NCBI GenBank assembly: GCA_020747065.1 | Contig: JAGMVK010000002.1 | Coordinates: 2,294,001 to 2,358,000 of the forward strand | Length of the DNA stretch: 64,000 nt | Direction: 5' to 3' | Source: Cadophora sp. MPI-SDFR-AT-0126 | Taxonomy: Eukaryota > Ascomycota > Leotiomycetes > Helotiales > Ploettnerulaceae | In this document: positions 45,618 to 58,841 of the stretch, in pieces | Layout of the letters: every line of letters begins with the position of its first letter | Numbering within the stretch: the stretch's first letter is position 1 | The notes under the pieces: generated by a model | Database searches by the model: none | Told to the model about the DNA's origin: nothing | Seen by the model: only the letters and a program-made list of their open reading frames with translations | Position numbers and translations under genes: made by a program

Positions 45618-46695
45618 AGGAGAATTTGGTGAATTGGGACTGTTATGAAGGAGACGGTCGATAGTTTGGGTGTTTCTGTAATTCATTTTGAGATAGAATC
45701 ATGACCTTCACTCCATACAATCTGACACTAGGTACCATTTATGAGACTCCATGTTTGGCAGTGAGATTAATTTCAGTCATATCTGCTCTTGACCTTGTCT
45801 CTCATGATTAATCTTCAAAAGTTTCGTTTGTAGGATTGAACATTCTTTCCTTGGCGCTCGCTTAACATCTTACCCCCTTGGCTGCTGTCAACACACAGGT
45901 CAATTCGCACCTTCCGCGACACATCAGCACTTGTGTTGCGCCGTACTTTCAAAGAATTCACCCCATATGTCACTGCACCTCAAAGACCGATTTTCAATTA
46001 GCTCTCTCACTTGATCCACTTCTCTGCCTATATCATGCCCCTCCTCAATCGTCCTCGTCCCTCTTCTTCCTCACCGTAACACCACCATATCTTCAAGACC
46101 TCCAAGCTGCTACACCCAATTCGTTCACAGCTCAACTCTGTATTACTTCTCGCGTTACTGAACTTCTCTTGGCAATAGCCCCATATCCTTTGCAATCGCT
46201 TGTTTCGCCTCCAAGACCTTTTGCTTTTGCCGTCCAACTCTCACTTTAGCTCTTGCATTGCAGTTGTCCATTCGCCAACTTCCAATAGGCAGATCGCCTT
46301 ACCTATAAATTCAATCAACTGCTCTTCTCGATCTACTCGACAAAGTAGTATGAGTTGCTGAGCATCGATACATACAATCAACCAGGTATCTTCCCTATCT
46401 CCTCTCCTCAACCTAAGGCTGGACCCAAGTGTAATTCCATGAGAAAGCCAATTACCCAAGCAAAGACTCTATCCGTCTTTCCAAGGCAAAGAACGCACTT
46501 TGCGGAAACTCTGGTCATCTCATTTTCAATTGACTGTTCTCTTGGCAGGCAGTTCACTCTAAGAGCCATGGCAATGCATTCACTTGCTAATTGCAAATTC
46601 TACTTAGTTTTGCTTCATGCGAATGAAGTTCCTATCGCTTTGAATTTTGCAACAAGACTCTCAAATACATCTTCTACTCCCTCTAACAAACAGCA
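45618..46695. other. Intergenic region and likely long leader of the BTB-like gene
   Basis: 1078 bases, increasingly CT-rich toward the downstream start. It contains several short upstream ATGs (e.g. 46355, 46568). No supported gene. Confidence 0.4.
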
Positions 46696-49600
46696 ATGGC
46701 GCCTGCTAGGAAGGGTAAAAGTACTGCTGCTAAGCATGACCTCCCCGACAAATCCCAAGAGATGGATGGGCCCTCAAAGAAGAAGAAAGCAAGTCGACGC
46801 CCTCCAACAGGCAAAGCAAATGACGCAATCCCAATAGACGACGATGAGAGTGGACCGAAATCTGACAAGCCTGAGTCTACTCAAACGGCCAAGCAAAAAC
46901 CCAAGACGGATCTCAGCACCAAGCCCGAGCCCAAACAAGAGACACGCATCAAACGTATGGTGAAGCCTATGGGAGATTTCCCTAGGTTCAATTCTGGAGA
47001 TGTGGTCATATCACTTGTTTTAGGGAGTTCTAAGTACTCCTATCAGCTTCATAGCTCTGTCCTGGAACGAGCATCCCCATGGTTCCGAGATATATTGCGT
47101 CTTCAACTGCAGGAGGTCGAACCCGATCCAGATTTGTTTGCTAAGCATCCATTCAGTCGTATGTTACGAGCCAGATTTGATCTGAAATCCGGCCCAGAGT
47201 TGAAGATACCTGAACTTCGTAGAACCGTGAGTAACTTCCACCCAAATAGAAGGCCAAGGGCTCGAGACTTTGGTTCTGCTTTCATCTATCACATTGCCAA
47301 ATGGTAGCTGATGCATCTCTAGGTATTTACCTACCTCATGGAGTCTGAACTTTTGCCAGCTCCTGAGCAATCCGTACAATCAACGCCGACACCGATTGGC
47401 AATTGTTCGGATGTAGAGACTCACTCAAGTGCTTTTCCAAACCCACAATCTATCAAATCAACCAGCGGTTTGATGATAGGACAGAGACCTGAGCCGCAAG
47501 CAAATGCGTCCGACCTCAAGGCCGGACACCGAAAATCTCGACCAGATGAGAAGGTACTCCTCCGTGCAGGATCCTCAATCTCAACCCCTCCAAAAATCAT
47601 TGAAGTCGACTCTGTCACAGATAAATCAGAGCCTGAGGAGGACATAATCATGACAAACACCGGAGTGATTGACCAAGAGACAGCGGATAAAGAGGCAGGG
47701 GAAGCCAATGATCAGACTTCAGAAGATCCATTTCTCATGGAGAACCATAGATCGTCCTCAGCAGTGCTTGCTGAAGTCGCTGAAGAGAAGCCACCAATCA
47801 AGCAGGAGAATGCAGATGATGATTCCATCATGGAAGAAATCTCAAAGACATATATCATTGAGTCTGCCGAAGGAGCCCCGGAAAGTCAACTCCTAGCAAC
47901 GCAAGTCTTATCTTCAAGTTCCTCTTTCGATGCAACTGCTGGAGTTCCTGCTGCCGATGAGGAAGAGTTTCAGAGCAGCAACGCTCGCCAGAATCCCCAG
48001 GCTGAAAATTCCATCCAGCGTAAAGACGTGGGAGGAGTGGTTACTGCCGTGACTTTTAAGGAGAAGCTGGATAGCGGCGGCATTAAAAAGGAAAACGTAG
48101 ATGGTGAGACTATCAAGGCACACGCCCCCGATAGTACCACCGACAATGCTACTGAAAGTATCGATGGAAACGAGCACGTTGAGGCCGACAGAGACCTCAT
48201 GACTGGAGAATGCTTCACTGATAGCGTCTCTACTCCAGTAAATGAAGCCCTCTCAACCAAGCAAGCAGAGTACTCAGATGCCATTTCTGCCGCGGAACCT
48301 GAAAGCTCGTCCCTCAAGCAAGGAGCAAATGTTGTTCCTGTTGCTCCACAGGCCTTTAACAAGGAAGTGCCTTCCAAGGAAGAAGCTTCTAACATTCTTG
48401 TATCGGGTCTTAGGGTTGAGGTAGATCACCTTATCAAGGAAGAAGCAGGTGGTACCTCCCCAACTACCAAAGCCATTGAGGAAAAGAATGTCAGGGATGG
48501 GAAAGGACCAAATTCTGTGACTGTTTGCCCTGGTCTCGATACCACTACTACATTCAAACAAGGAGACCCCGCGATTATCGAACGTACCCATGTTTTTAAA
48601 CAGGAGGCAAAGATCGAGAAGAAGCATTGCGACTTGCCCCTCGGCACCGCAATTAAAGAGGGCAAGAAACCAGAAAGCTTTGCCACAGCTGGACATGCGG
48701 AAGTTTATAGCGAGAAGCCATCTCTTCAGGACGACGGGGCTCGCGGTAGGCTCCCCTGCATTCCACAAGGAGACAACACTCCCGAGGAGAAGATATCGAA
48801 TGGCAATGCAGCCGTCCAGCCGTCAAGAGCGCGGATCGGCACAGTCAAGCTGTCGAACATCTTCCAGGCACTTCCAGGCCCAAATGCCATCGATCAGTCT
48901 ACTGTGACCAACGATAAGTCCGTTCTGTCTGTTCTGGGAGATGCTGGACAACACCATATGTCCAAGACAAGATCTCTTTCTCAGAGAGACACGCAGGAGC
49001 CCCAGATCCGAGATGGTATTTTTACACCAGTCAGTAAAGAGCAATCTTCAGGTCAATCCTCGGCGCTGGCTGTGCAGATCACTGAAGGAGAGAAAGTTCA
49101 GGTGGCTCCAACAACAATGAGCGACAAACCTAGCAAGGACTACTTGGAAGCTTACCACAATCTTTTCCTCATGTACTACAGCCGCCCTCCACTGATTGAC
49201 ACCCAAGACATTGAAAACGCCCTCAAGCAGTCGGAACATCTCATTGATGTCGCTCGGTTGTATGGAAGTATCCCCATCGTACGGCCGTATATCCACAGTG
49301 CCTTGATGCTGTTCGGTCGAGGCCTTTACAAGGCCATCATGGAAAATCCACCTCGTTGGATCCATCTCGCAGTCTATTTGGAATCAGCACCAATCTTCAA
49401 GGAGGGAATCATCCACATTGTGGCCAATCATCCACACTGGCCATGGCCGACTATGGAAGCGGAGCAAGGTTTCTCGTCAGTTGTGCAACTCCTCAAGAAG
49501 AAGCTGTATGCTCTTGAGACGTTGAAAGAATCCATCAATAAGGCGCTCTTCTCAAATGAGGTCCGTCATGTTGAGATTTTCTCCCGTGCTCTAAACAAGG

Positions 49601-49992
49601 ACGACTTTGATACGTGGTTTATCGTTCAATACTGGAGAGACTGGTTCACTCGATCTCTCGCTAAGGCAAACAAAGTATCAGACATTGGACAAAAGTGCGT
49701 TCGTGGCAAGGTCTATCGAGATCTTCGTCGAAGCGGTGAGGCATATCTTCCGACTGTTCTCGTCCTCGATGCTGTTGAGGCTTGCCGTTCGAAGGACCTA
49801 CATGCAAAAGCGCATCGCCAGGGAGTCGAGCGAGACCTTAAGACTTTGAAGGACTTCGCCCAGAAGGTAGTAGAACCCCTTTGTGCGAACTACTCCATGC
49901 TTTCTGTTGAGGACGCGGGTATTGACTACCTCACCTGCATCAACGTGGAAGACAGCGAGCTGCCGTGGGTGAAATCGGTGGCAACTAGATGA
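46696..49992 (+). CDS. BTB/POZ-like protein with a long disordered insert
   Basis: Two exons (46696-47226 and 47323-49992) give 1066 aa. The N-terminus is lysine-rich with a nuclear-localisation-like cluster (SKKKKASRRP). FNSGDVVISLVLGSSKYSYQ followed by LHSSVLERASPWFRDIL is the front half of a fungal BTB-like domain; the intron join gives RTVFTYLMESELLP. About 600 residues of low-complexity acidic/Ser/Thr sequence follow, with four psi-K-x-E motifs (IKQE 336, IKKE 431, IKEE 548, FKQE 602). A folded C-terminal part resumes with YLEAYHNLFLMYYSRPPLID (about 785), then ALKQSEHLIDVARLYGSIPI, the usual continuation of these fungal BTB proteins. It is probably nuclear; function unknown. Confidence 0.75.
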
Positions 49993-50514
49993 TATAGTCC
50001 AGGTGCCGCAAGTCCAAGCAAGACACTCGACGCCATGAAATCTCTCCTCCGGACCTGCTATGCCATTGCCGAACCATCGAGTTCATATGCCAAAGACCAA
50101 AAGAAGCTCACTGCATTTCCTGCCGTTTGTTTACACAAGAGCTACGGTTATCGAGTTTCAAGCGTTATGGCGGCTCGAGTTATTTCTCCACCTACATAAA
50201 TTTCTATCTCGTCCGCCAATATCAGCTTCTGGTTGCTTCAGCACAAACATTTCAGCAAAGGACGATGACGGGTTGGTCATGGTTGGAGAGTTGTGGCTTC
50301 AAATGCTACCACAATCTGAGCAAAGCAGTCTTAGGGGGGTTCAGCGCATATTCAACAAAAAGGTGATAGAGGTATTTCATACCCAGGGGTCCATGTCGTT
50401 GCAAATATCATTAGAAGGCCCATATTTCAGATAAAACCATTTATTCGAAACGCCATGCATATGCAGTTGTGACCCAGACGCCTCGCTAAGTGATATTTCC
50501 CATCCTCCCAGACT
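49993..50514. other. Intergenic region between convergent genes
   Basis: 522 bases between converging 3' ends. A 124-codon frame (50060-50434) has no coding features. No gene seen. Confidence 0.4.
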
Positions 50515-51706
50515 CTATGGTCTCTTGATCTCAGGACCAAATAGATCATCCGCAGACGACTTCTCCTTTTCCAGTTTTCTCTTCTTCACAATCTTCTCAT
50601 CGTCACCTTCATCTCCCTCTCTCTTTGCTCTCTGCAAAGCCACTAGATCGATTTTCTCAGGGTTCCTGCACTTCATCAACTTCTTAGCCAGGCCTCTCAA
50701 CTCCTTGCGCTCAGCTGCAGGTGAATCCGCATTGGGCTCAACACTCCTGAGCATATCCGCACACTTCTCCAATGTTGACAAAACCTTTCTCTGCATCTCT
50801 CCACCAGGAGGTAACTTGGTTCTCATGTACCACTGAATCAACTCTGAATCGGCAATCATCAGAGCAGCCATCATAATCTGACTTGGTGTGAAATGGAAGT
50901 ACACATCAGTCAACAAAGCACTGGTCTTTAGATATTCCCTTGCCTTGCCATGAGCATCCTTGACTCTCCTCTCCATATTACTCGGTCTATCTCCAGACAC
51001 AGGACCTCCACCTGGCAACGCCGGAATATCTCCCTTAGACAAAGCCTGTAACTCCATTACCGCGCCCTCCAAAGCTCTAAAAGGATGTCGGACATCGAAT
51101 GTGAATCTCAGTCCTTGCGTGAGCAGGAACTCTGAGGCAAGAACATCCTCTGCTTTTGTGCCGCCGATTTGATCTGCGAATTTTGTGAGTCGGAAGTAGT
51201 GGTTCTCGGTCTTAGTGGCGAAGAAGAGGGCGGTTTTGAGGATGTCGGTAGGGTGGTAGGTCATGAGAGAGTTGGTGATGTAGAAGCGCTTTATATATTG
51301 GACTGCTGTTGCCTAGATTACACCCGTCAGTCGCAAAATCTCTTATTCATGTATTCTTGCATTCTTGATTATTAAAATGCGCAAGCAGACATACCTTGAC
51401 ATCAGTAGGCACCTTCAAATGATCCCCTAACTGAAGCGTCTGCCTGCAATAGAACGCCACAAGCTTCAACTCCTCCTCGACCGTCAAGCAATCTACCTCT
51501 CCATCCGGAAGCGTCGCAGCCCCATTCTCAGCTTCGCTCGTGTCTGCCGAAGAGACATTTCGAGCTTCTCGAACGCGTCGCACGGCTTCGCGGACACGCT
51601 CGGCGGCGATGCGGTTTGTGGATGAGCGCAGCGCGAGGAGCGCTTGCGGCGTGTAGGACCATAGCCGGTATTGTGTCGATGTGCGGTACCTTTCGTCTTC
51701 TGACAT
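50515..51706 (-). CDS. CCL1: Cyclin H / Ccl1, TFIIH (CAK) kinase cyclin
   Basis: Two exons (51395-51706 and 50515-51312) give 369 aa. The start MSEDERYRTSTQYRLWSYTP is the conserved cyclin-H opening (S-x-QYRLWS). The first cyclin box is split by the intron (LQLGDHLKVPTDVK joined to ATAVQYIKRFYITNSL) and continues YHPTDILKTALFFATKTENH; a second, weaker box follows. The C-terminus is lysine-rich with an NLS-like VKKRKLEKEK. Ccl1 activates Kin28/Cdk7, which phosphorylates the RNA polymerase II C-terminal domain within TFIIH (family knowledge). It is nuclear. Confidence 0.9.
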
Positions 51707-52998
51707 TTTGACGGGTTTGAATCAGCTGGAGAGTATGGCGAAAGGTCTCATTGCTGGGGTTGAGGAATGAGGTGGTGTTGCCTTTGTTCGCGTGGGCTCG
51801 TGATTTGGACCTGAAGTTTGAGGTGTCGATCACGAGCAAAGGAGGATTTAAGCTTGATCTCTCTCTCATGATTCAGTCGGCTTGACATATACCTTTGAAT
51901 CATCAATTATTCTCTCAAGAGACGGTTCTCATTCACTTATTTATTGCTCATAACATCGTTTCGCGCCTTGCTCCCTCTACGAATGGCTATGTCATCACTT
52001 ACTCTCACGATTTTGAACAAGTCGAGAGTAATTATTTGATACTTCACTCGACTGCCCCTTTAACTAGTATTTAGTATCTCAGCAAGCCTCAACTGAGGAA
52101 GTTTCTTCGGTATCCAGATTTCCACACTCTCAAGAATCGGATTCCTTAATTGAGAGTTTCCTCTCGTGGCCACTTCTCATCGAGGTTGAGACGGCGACCT
52201 TTCTTTCGTTCTTCCGTACTGCAGATTTTGCCTTTGTCTAGGTCTAGTGACCTGGAGTCAATAGGTCTAATGTCTTTCTTCTATACTTTACACTCTGCTC
52301 CAGATCGAGTTCTGTTGTGCTTCAGAACCTTGTTGCGTGGTCGTGGGGTAGAAACATCGATGTTAAATTCTTGAACAAAATCAGGTACTTTCAATAGTCA
52401 CAATCACTTCGTGCCTATTTTTGAAGTACATCAATTGCAAACCGGACTGCCGGTCAGGCGGGAGCTTTTCAGCCAAATTGCTTCGGCTGATCTGATAGCA
52501 GCAGACAGCTCTCCAGGGGTCCAGTAGCCGTCGACTTCGAAATCTGAGGTTTTCCACACTTTGATCTTCTGAGACCACATTAATTCGTCATGATGACTTT
52601 TGACATTGTTTTGAGAGCTCCCTCCAAGTCCACTACACCATGTACAAAGATAACTCTTCGTATCTTTCGGCTCGCATGCTCCCCCCATGTCCAAGGAGTT
52701 TAATGTTTTCCAGCTTCCTGTTCAGGCTAGGGTCCCCTGGACGATGACGGTGACCTGCCACCTGAATTCCACTTCCATCAAAAGTTTGGACCCCAGATAT
52801 GCATAGAAGGCAGAAGCAAGATGGCCGGCATTCGCGGAGCTAGTTCTGAACAAGCAGGCACCGTTGATAAATCTGCAGCCAAAAAGCTTGCTCTAAAGCT
52901 TGAGCTTCGTAGCCCACTCTCGGGGCTGGGAAAATATAAGTCGGTTGGTATTCCTCCCATTTTCTTTCCTATGCCATTGTGTATCTACAGTATTCGTT
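51707..52998. other. Intergenic region between cyclin H and the carboxypeptidase gene
   Basis: 1.29 kb holding two divergent promoters. Short open frames only; no RNA gene or repeat recognised. Confidence 0.4.
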
Positions 52999-55033
52999 AT
53001 GTCCATGATGGCTTTCTCAAAAGTTTCTCTTTTGATTACTGCAGCCTCTACAGCTTTCGCACAATTCGTTCCAGCTCCTACAGATCTACAAAATGCCACT
53101 GGATATCTTGGTTTACCGGTCCGATACAAAGAAGTCCCAACAGGAATCTGCGAACTAGATCCAAATGTCAAGAGCTATTCTGGTTATGTGGATGTCTCAG
53201 AAAATGAGCATATATTCTTCTGGTTCTTCGAGGCGCGGAACATGGATCCGTCTGAAGCACCTTTGACGGTTTGGATTAATGGCGGACCAGGGTCCTCTTC
53301 AATGATTGGATTGTTTCAGGAAAATGGACCTTGTGGGGTGGATATTGATGGCAATGTTTATAATAACCCGTATTCTTGGTCGAATGTTAGCAATATGATC
53401 TATATCGACCAGCCGACGCAGGTATATTCCCCGGAATTTATTGCGAATGAAACGAAGCTAAGATCGTGCAGGTTGGCTTCTCATACAGCATTCCTGTCAA
53501 TGGTTATGTTGACTCAGCTAGGTAAGCCTGACTGTCTTTCAAAGTCGCAAACTAGCTGACAAATTTCCAGCAATTTGATCATCACCCTACCCAACGCAAC
53601 CTGTCCCGATTACGCTCAAGACCTCGGGACATGTGGTACCTACAGCTACCCAAACCAGACCCTCACAGCGAACACGACTGGCGGTGCAGCGTCGAACTTC
53701 TGGAAGACGCTTCAGGGTTTCATGGGTGCATTCCCACAGTATTCGCGCCATGGATTTCACTTCTCAAGTGAGAGTTATGGCGGTCACTATGGCCCTATAT
53801 TCAATGAGTATATCGAGCAACAGAATGAGAAGAATATTTCTGGTGCGCATGAGATCTCATTGGAGACGGTTTTGATTGGGTATGTAGAAATACCCTGCCT
53901 GTTGTGGCCCGTGTGGAGATCTAACCTTTTGATAGTAATGGGTGGTATGATCCGCTGATCCAGTATCAGGCCTATTATAACTACACGTACGTACCTGAAT
54001 GTAGAGAGGCAAATTCGCATGCTAAATATTGACTGCAGGGTCTTCCCAGGCAACACATATGACTACTCACCTTTCAATGCAAGTGTTCAAGCACAGTTCT
54101 ACAACAACCTGTACGGAACCGGAAACTGTGTCGACCAGGTCAAAGATTGCGCTGCCAGAGGGCTCAATGCGATATGTGAAGCAGCTGTAAGCATCTCAGT
54201 ATTTAAGTATACAGCCAACTAACATCTACAGGACAACTTCTGCGCCAATCTTGTTGAGAATGTTTATGACATCTACCTGGGCAGAGACGAATATGACATG
54301 CGAGAACTCACTCCAGACCCCTTCCCATACAGCTTTTACGTGTCGTATCTCAATACTCCGGAAGTCCAAGCAGCTATTGGGGCATTCCAGAACTTCTCCG
54401 AGTCCTCAGAATCTGTATATGAGGCTTTCACTGCTACTGGCGATGACAACCGAGAATATGGCACTGTTTCTGCATTAAGGAAGCTCATCGACCAAAATGT
54501 CACCGTCATGATGTACGCTGGAGATGCAGATTACAAGTTCGTATTACCTTGTGCTTGTCAGAATTCTTGTTGATATTTTGGACAGCTGCAACTGGCTCGG
54601 CAACGAAGCCGTCTCGAAAGAAGTCAACGCCCCCAACTTCTCCTGCGCCGGTTACACAAACCTCACAACCAGCGACTCCCTCATCCATGGACAAGTCAAA
54701 CAAGCGGCCAAATTCTCCTTCGTTCGCGTCTACGAATCCGGTCATGAAGTGCCGTTCTACCAACCATTGGCCTCGCTCGAGATGTTCGAGAGGGCAATTA
54801 ATGGACTGGATATTGCGACGGGGAAGGAGAGGCCTGGAGAGGGGTATTTGACGGTGGGGACTGAGAAGAGTGAGTATAGAGAGGGCAATTCGACGATTCA
54901 GTTTGAGGTGCTGCCGGCGAATGCGACGTATAACTATACGACAGGGGCGCCGAATGTGGATGGGCAGGAGGTGTTGAAGAGGAGAGGAATGGGACTGTTG
55001 AGTAGGGGAAAGAAGTTTAAGCCGGGGGTGTAA
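52999..55033 (+). CDS. Secreted serine carboxypeptidase (family S10)
   Basis: Seven exons (52999-53421, 53472-53521, 53571-53879, 53936-53986, 54039-54186, 54232-54536, 54586-55033) give 577 aa. A signal peptide ([16 protein letters not shown]) precedes the mature start. The oxyanion block [20 protein letters not shown], catalytic Ser in ESYGGHYGP (about 225), Asp in YAGDADYNCNWLGNE (about 425) and His in [11 protein letters not shown] (about 482) are all present, so the enzyme looks active. Many NxT/S sites suggest glycosylation. S10 enzymes remove C-terminal residues at acid pH; the extracellular CPS1-like subgroup is the best fit. ATG alternatives at 53005 and 53008 are also in frame. All joins keep phase; a 51-nt exon 4 is notable. 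Confidence 0.9.
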
Positions 55034-56286
55034 GTGAGGATGATATTGGGACACTTGGATTTTGTAACTTGGGTATGAGAAGGGCCATATATATGAATAT
55101 CTCTTATGATTTGACCGTTGTTATTGGGCACTCTCGCCAGATATCATCCCTTTAAGGACCAGCCATTAGATAGATAGAGGTACTCACGACTGTTGAGGAC
55201 CGTGGAAGGCAAGTCTGCGGCCTGCCAAAGATAATCAGAGCTATTCAGAGCTATTGGTTATGTTCCCACGTGATGATATATCACATGAACTCGACCATTC
55301 GACGCCTCGCCCGAAGATCTTGCGCAACAAGCCTCGGCACAAGATCTAACACACGGATCGCGGAATAATTGCTGGCCGACTCACGATGCTTCGCTTGATT
55401 GAAGAGGGGGCATTCGGACATGGCTCGAAGGGGAAAGGACCTGTTGGTGACTTTGGATTTTGTTGAGGACAAGACCCCCGCTACGGAGAGAAACAAATAA
55501 AGAGCCAAAACAGCTGGTCAAGTTATCAAAAGAAGACACAAAGTCTGAATTGCTAAACATGACTTCCCTGAGAAGTTGGAAATGAAGATATACTTTGACC
55601 AAATCCATAGTAAAACATTTTTGTATCCTCGAACCTGTGTTCTCAGCTCTGAGGAAGAGAGTGCGGCTCCAATCAGCGCTTATGCAAGGAACTTTGAACC
55701 CCTCAGCCCCTATCTATTTACCTAAGCGAGAGCGGCCCGCGTCATCATTATTCAACACTTTTTTTGGCCTTCCCAAAACATGTCTTCTGCCGGTGGGTTT
55801 GTATCGTTCAAGCTTTCCTTTCGTCCTTTTGCCTCTCTCCTCTCACCTCACATGTCAAGGTCCCTTGCCAGATTGACCTTTTCTTCACAAGTAAAGCTGC
55901 CACCACAGACCTCGGTAGATTGGTTTTTATTCATCAATAAAACCTCGTACCAGTCCCCTGTTCCGGGAAGATAGGTGAAACTTCTACACGGCCAACACCT
56001 CCATAGAAATAGGGTTGTCCTTTGAAATTCATCCTACTCTGCTCTGCAACAGCTCCTCTTCTTTATTGTAGCAGAAGCTCTTTGCGCCTCTGCAGTCTTC
56101 GCGCTCATTCTTTGCAAATACTTTGTTTCCTTTCCGTCCCATTGACGAACTGAGAACAGGCATCTCTCTCGTCTTAAAGTCGCGTGTCCAGATACCATCT
56201 TCGTCATATTCCAGAAAATCACAAATTACAACAACCTCAAACAGGATAGGACAGACAGGAGCCACAAGCTCGAGCGCTGAGTGAAG
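55034..56286. other. Intergenic region upstream of the elongase gene
   Basis: 1.25 kb. The last 300 bases are CT-rich, like a 5' leader. It contains the direct repeat cagagctattcagagctat at about 55238-55256. No gene seen. Confidence 0.4.
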
Positions 56287-57827
56287 ATGTCTTCCCCAAT
56301 GGTGCAATTCTCTGCGCCCAACTCCGACCTCTTCCAGCTCCCCCCAAGCAACGATCCTCGAACTCTCCCTTCGCCGCCCGCAGGTTCGACACTCTTCGCT
56401 CCTCCCTTCACGATACCCAGCTCGATCTATAATTCCGTCCTGGACATTCGGGTGCCGATCACGATCGCAAGCGTGTACGCGGTCACCGTCGTTTCGGTCA
56501 ACGCATACAACCGGTCGAGAGGGAACAAGCCATGGGCGATCAGCAAGACGAAGCCATTTTTCTGGTTCGTCGTGGCGCATAATATCTTCCTAGCAGTGTA
56601 TTCTGCCTGGACGTTTATTGGCATGTTCGGTGCGCTGCAGAGAACTCTGCCGAGATGGACAGGTCCTGAGACTCTGACTCCTTTGGTGGACAGCTTGTGC
56701 AAAATGCACGGAGCTCGCGGTCTTGGAAACGCCGTTGCGTACAATGGCACTATTTCGCAATGGGTTTCGACTTCGCCATCTATGGTTTTGACTGAGGCGG
56801 GAACACCGGACCCTACTGATGTGGGTAGATTGTGGAATGAGGGTCTGGCTTTCTACGGCTGGTTCTTCTACTTGAGCAAGTTCTACGAGGTTCTAGATAC
56901 TGTCATTATCCTGGCCAAGGGAAAACGAAGTTCGACTTTGCAAACTTATCATCATGCTGGAGCTATGATGTGTATGTGGTCCGGAATTCGGTACATGTCT
57001 CCTCCAATCTGGATGTTTGTGTTTGTCAATTCGGCAATTCATGCTCTTATGGTATGCATTTCCCCCCTGCATCTAGGAAATCTGCTAATGAGATACAGTA
57101 CACGTATTATACTCTGACAGCCTTCTCTGTACCGATCCCTCAAAGCCTCAAGCAAAGTCTCACAACCATGCAAATCATGCAATTCCTTGTCGGATCTGCT
57201 TACGCTTCTCTCCACTCCTTCCTCTCCTACGACATCCCAGTCCAGGTTCCAGACGTAGAGGGCACGATCAAGACCGCCGCATCAGTAGCTAGCTCCTCGA
57301 TCGCCTCCGCAGCCACGTCAGCCGGTCTCGGAAAGCTAGTCATGAAGTACCTGTACCGTGCAGCTGGAGAAGAAGGACTCGCTGAGAACGTCAATGCTCC
57401 AGCACCAACCGGGAAGACAGTCTCAGCTGCCAGCAGTAATGGCATTCAATACCGAACCCAGTACCAAACCGTCCCATGTATCGATACCAGCGGACAAACC
57501 TTCGCTATCTGGTTGAATGTCTTCTACCTGACCCCACTGACCTTCCTGTTCGTCCGCTTCTTCGTCAAGTCCTACCTCCGACGCTCGAACCAAAAGGGCG
57601 GAAAGACTTCCAAGCACAGTGCCGTAGAATCAGCTGGGAAGGACGCTTTGAAGGGTATTGGACGGGAATTGAATGGTCATTCGAACGGGACGCCAAATGG
57701 TACACCGAATGGTAAGACGAATGGCACACCGAACGGCAAGGCCAACGGACGGGCACATGGAACGCCAAACGGTACTCCTAATGGGAAAGCCAATGGAAAA
57801 GCGAACGGGAAGGCATTCAGCTTGTGA
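56287..57827 (+). CDS. ELO-family fatty-acid elongase (3-ketoacyl-CoA synthase)
   Basis: Two exons (56287-57051 and 57099-57827) give 497 aa from MSSPMVQFSAPNSDLF. The ELO signature FYEVLDTVIILAKGKRSS is followed by the histidine box QTYHHAG (about 219-225). Several hydrophobic segments agree with an ER protein with about seven passes. The intron join ALM-YTYYTL lies inside the second half of the core (MYTYYxL). ELO proteins condense malonyl-CoA with acyl-CoA in chain elongation for sphingolipids and membrane lipids (family knowledge). The protein is longer than typical because of a loop with an Ala/Ser-rich segment (about 300-320) and a C-terminal TPNG/KANG repeat tail. The usual C-terminal KKxx ER signal is absent; the end is GKAFSL. 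Confidence 0.9.
57684..57818 (+). repeat. 12-bp coding minisatellite (TPNG/KANG units)
   Basis: About eleven degenerate 12-bp units in the last codons of the elongase encode tetrapeptides of the form T/K/R-P/A/T-N-G. They read TPNG, TPNG, KTNG, TPNG, KANG, RAHG, TPNG, TPNG, KANG, KANG and a partial unit. Third-position differences show the array is not brand new. Confidence 0.8.
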
Positions 57828-58841
57828 GGGAGAGATAAGGGTAGATATGTAATGAAGCATAATTTCGTGGAGTGTAAGGGGGATATCGTGCCGTGTGAGC
57901 GTGCATATTGAGCGATGAATGAGCGTCTTGATGGATAGTTCTCTGTTTAATGTTTGTATGGTAGAAAAAAAGGATTGTAGAGATGGGATGGCATAGAAAT
58001 AAGATAACAAGAATAGTCTGTTCATCGTTTCGAAGAAATGAGAGATCCTTCAGCGAGCATATCTAACATCAAGGAAGCAAAATTTTTATTTATGATGTTC
58101 TTTTTCGAGTTTGACATTGTGGCGATTGTAAGGTGAAATACAATATATCCTTCTACAGGTAGTTAATATCTACTTGTAGCCAAGTATTGGCCGGAGCAGG
58201 AATGAATGGTGTGTCGCCTCAATGAAATTTCAACGTTGTAGAGATTTGCTGCATTGAAGAACCCAAGGGACGCCAAAGAAAGTATGCTTCAAAGCGACAG
58301 ATATGGAAGTTTCCCACAAGAAAAGCAGTGTCTTGTTTTATTTGGTGTCCTCGTAACGGGGACACTACTATTCAATTGCCGCCTCGGCAACTTCATCCAA
58401 ATGTGATTCCCCAGACCGGCAAACCTGCCTCTTCAATACCCGTGTTTCGGCAAATAAAGGAGGTCTTCCGGAAGGGTTCAAAACATGTAAGAAGAAGTTT
58501 AGCCTCAGACGGGATGGCTGGCAACCGACCGGCCTTTTATCGGCGATTGAGAAAAAAGTTTACTGGGTTGCTATTTCCTGACCAAATAGCTGCCCGCCAT
58601 CATCCCACCTTGACCCCGCTATTGTCATGGAGGGGTTGTGAGCCAGGGGTTCGATGAGGTAAGTAGCTTAGTAGGATCCTGGATCTGTTTCCTTTCCTTG
58701 CGATGTCCTATTTTTGAATTGTACTTATAAGAAGCTTTCCCCGTGTCGAGTCTCGGAAGCCATATCTACTTATTCTGCTTCGCAGCGTCATTCTTGCTCA
58801 ACACTGTTCCCGACTACAACTGACCAAATACGTACCCCGCC
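57828..58841. other. Intergenic region between elongase and oxidoreductase genes
   Basis: About 1 kb containing the elongase 3' UTR (A/G-rich) and the promoter of the next gene. No gene or RNA signature seen. Confidence 0.4.
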
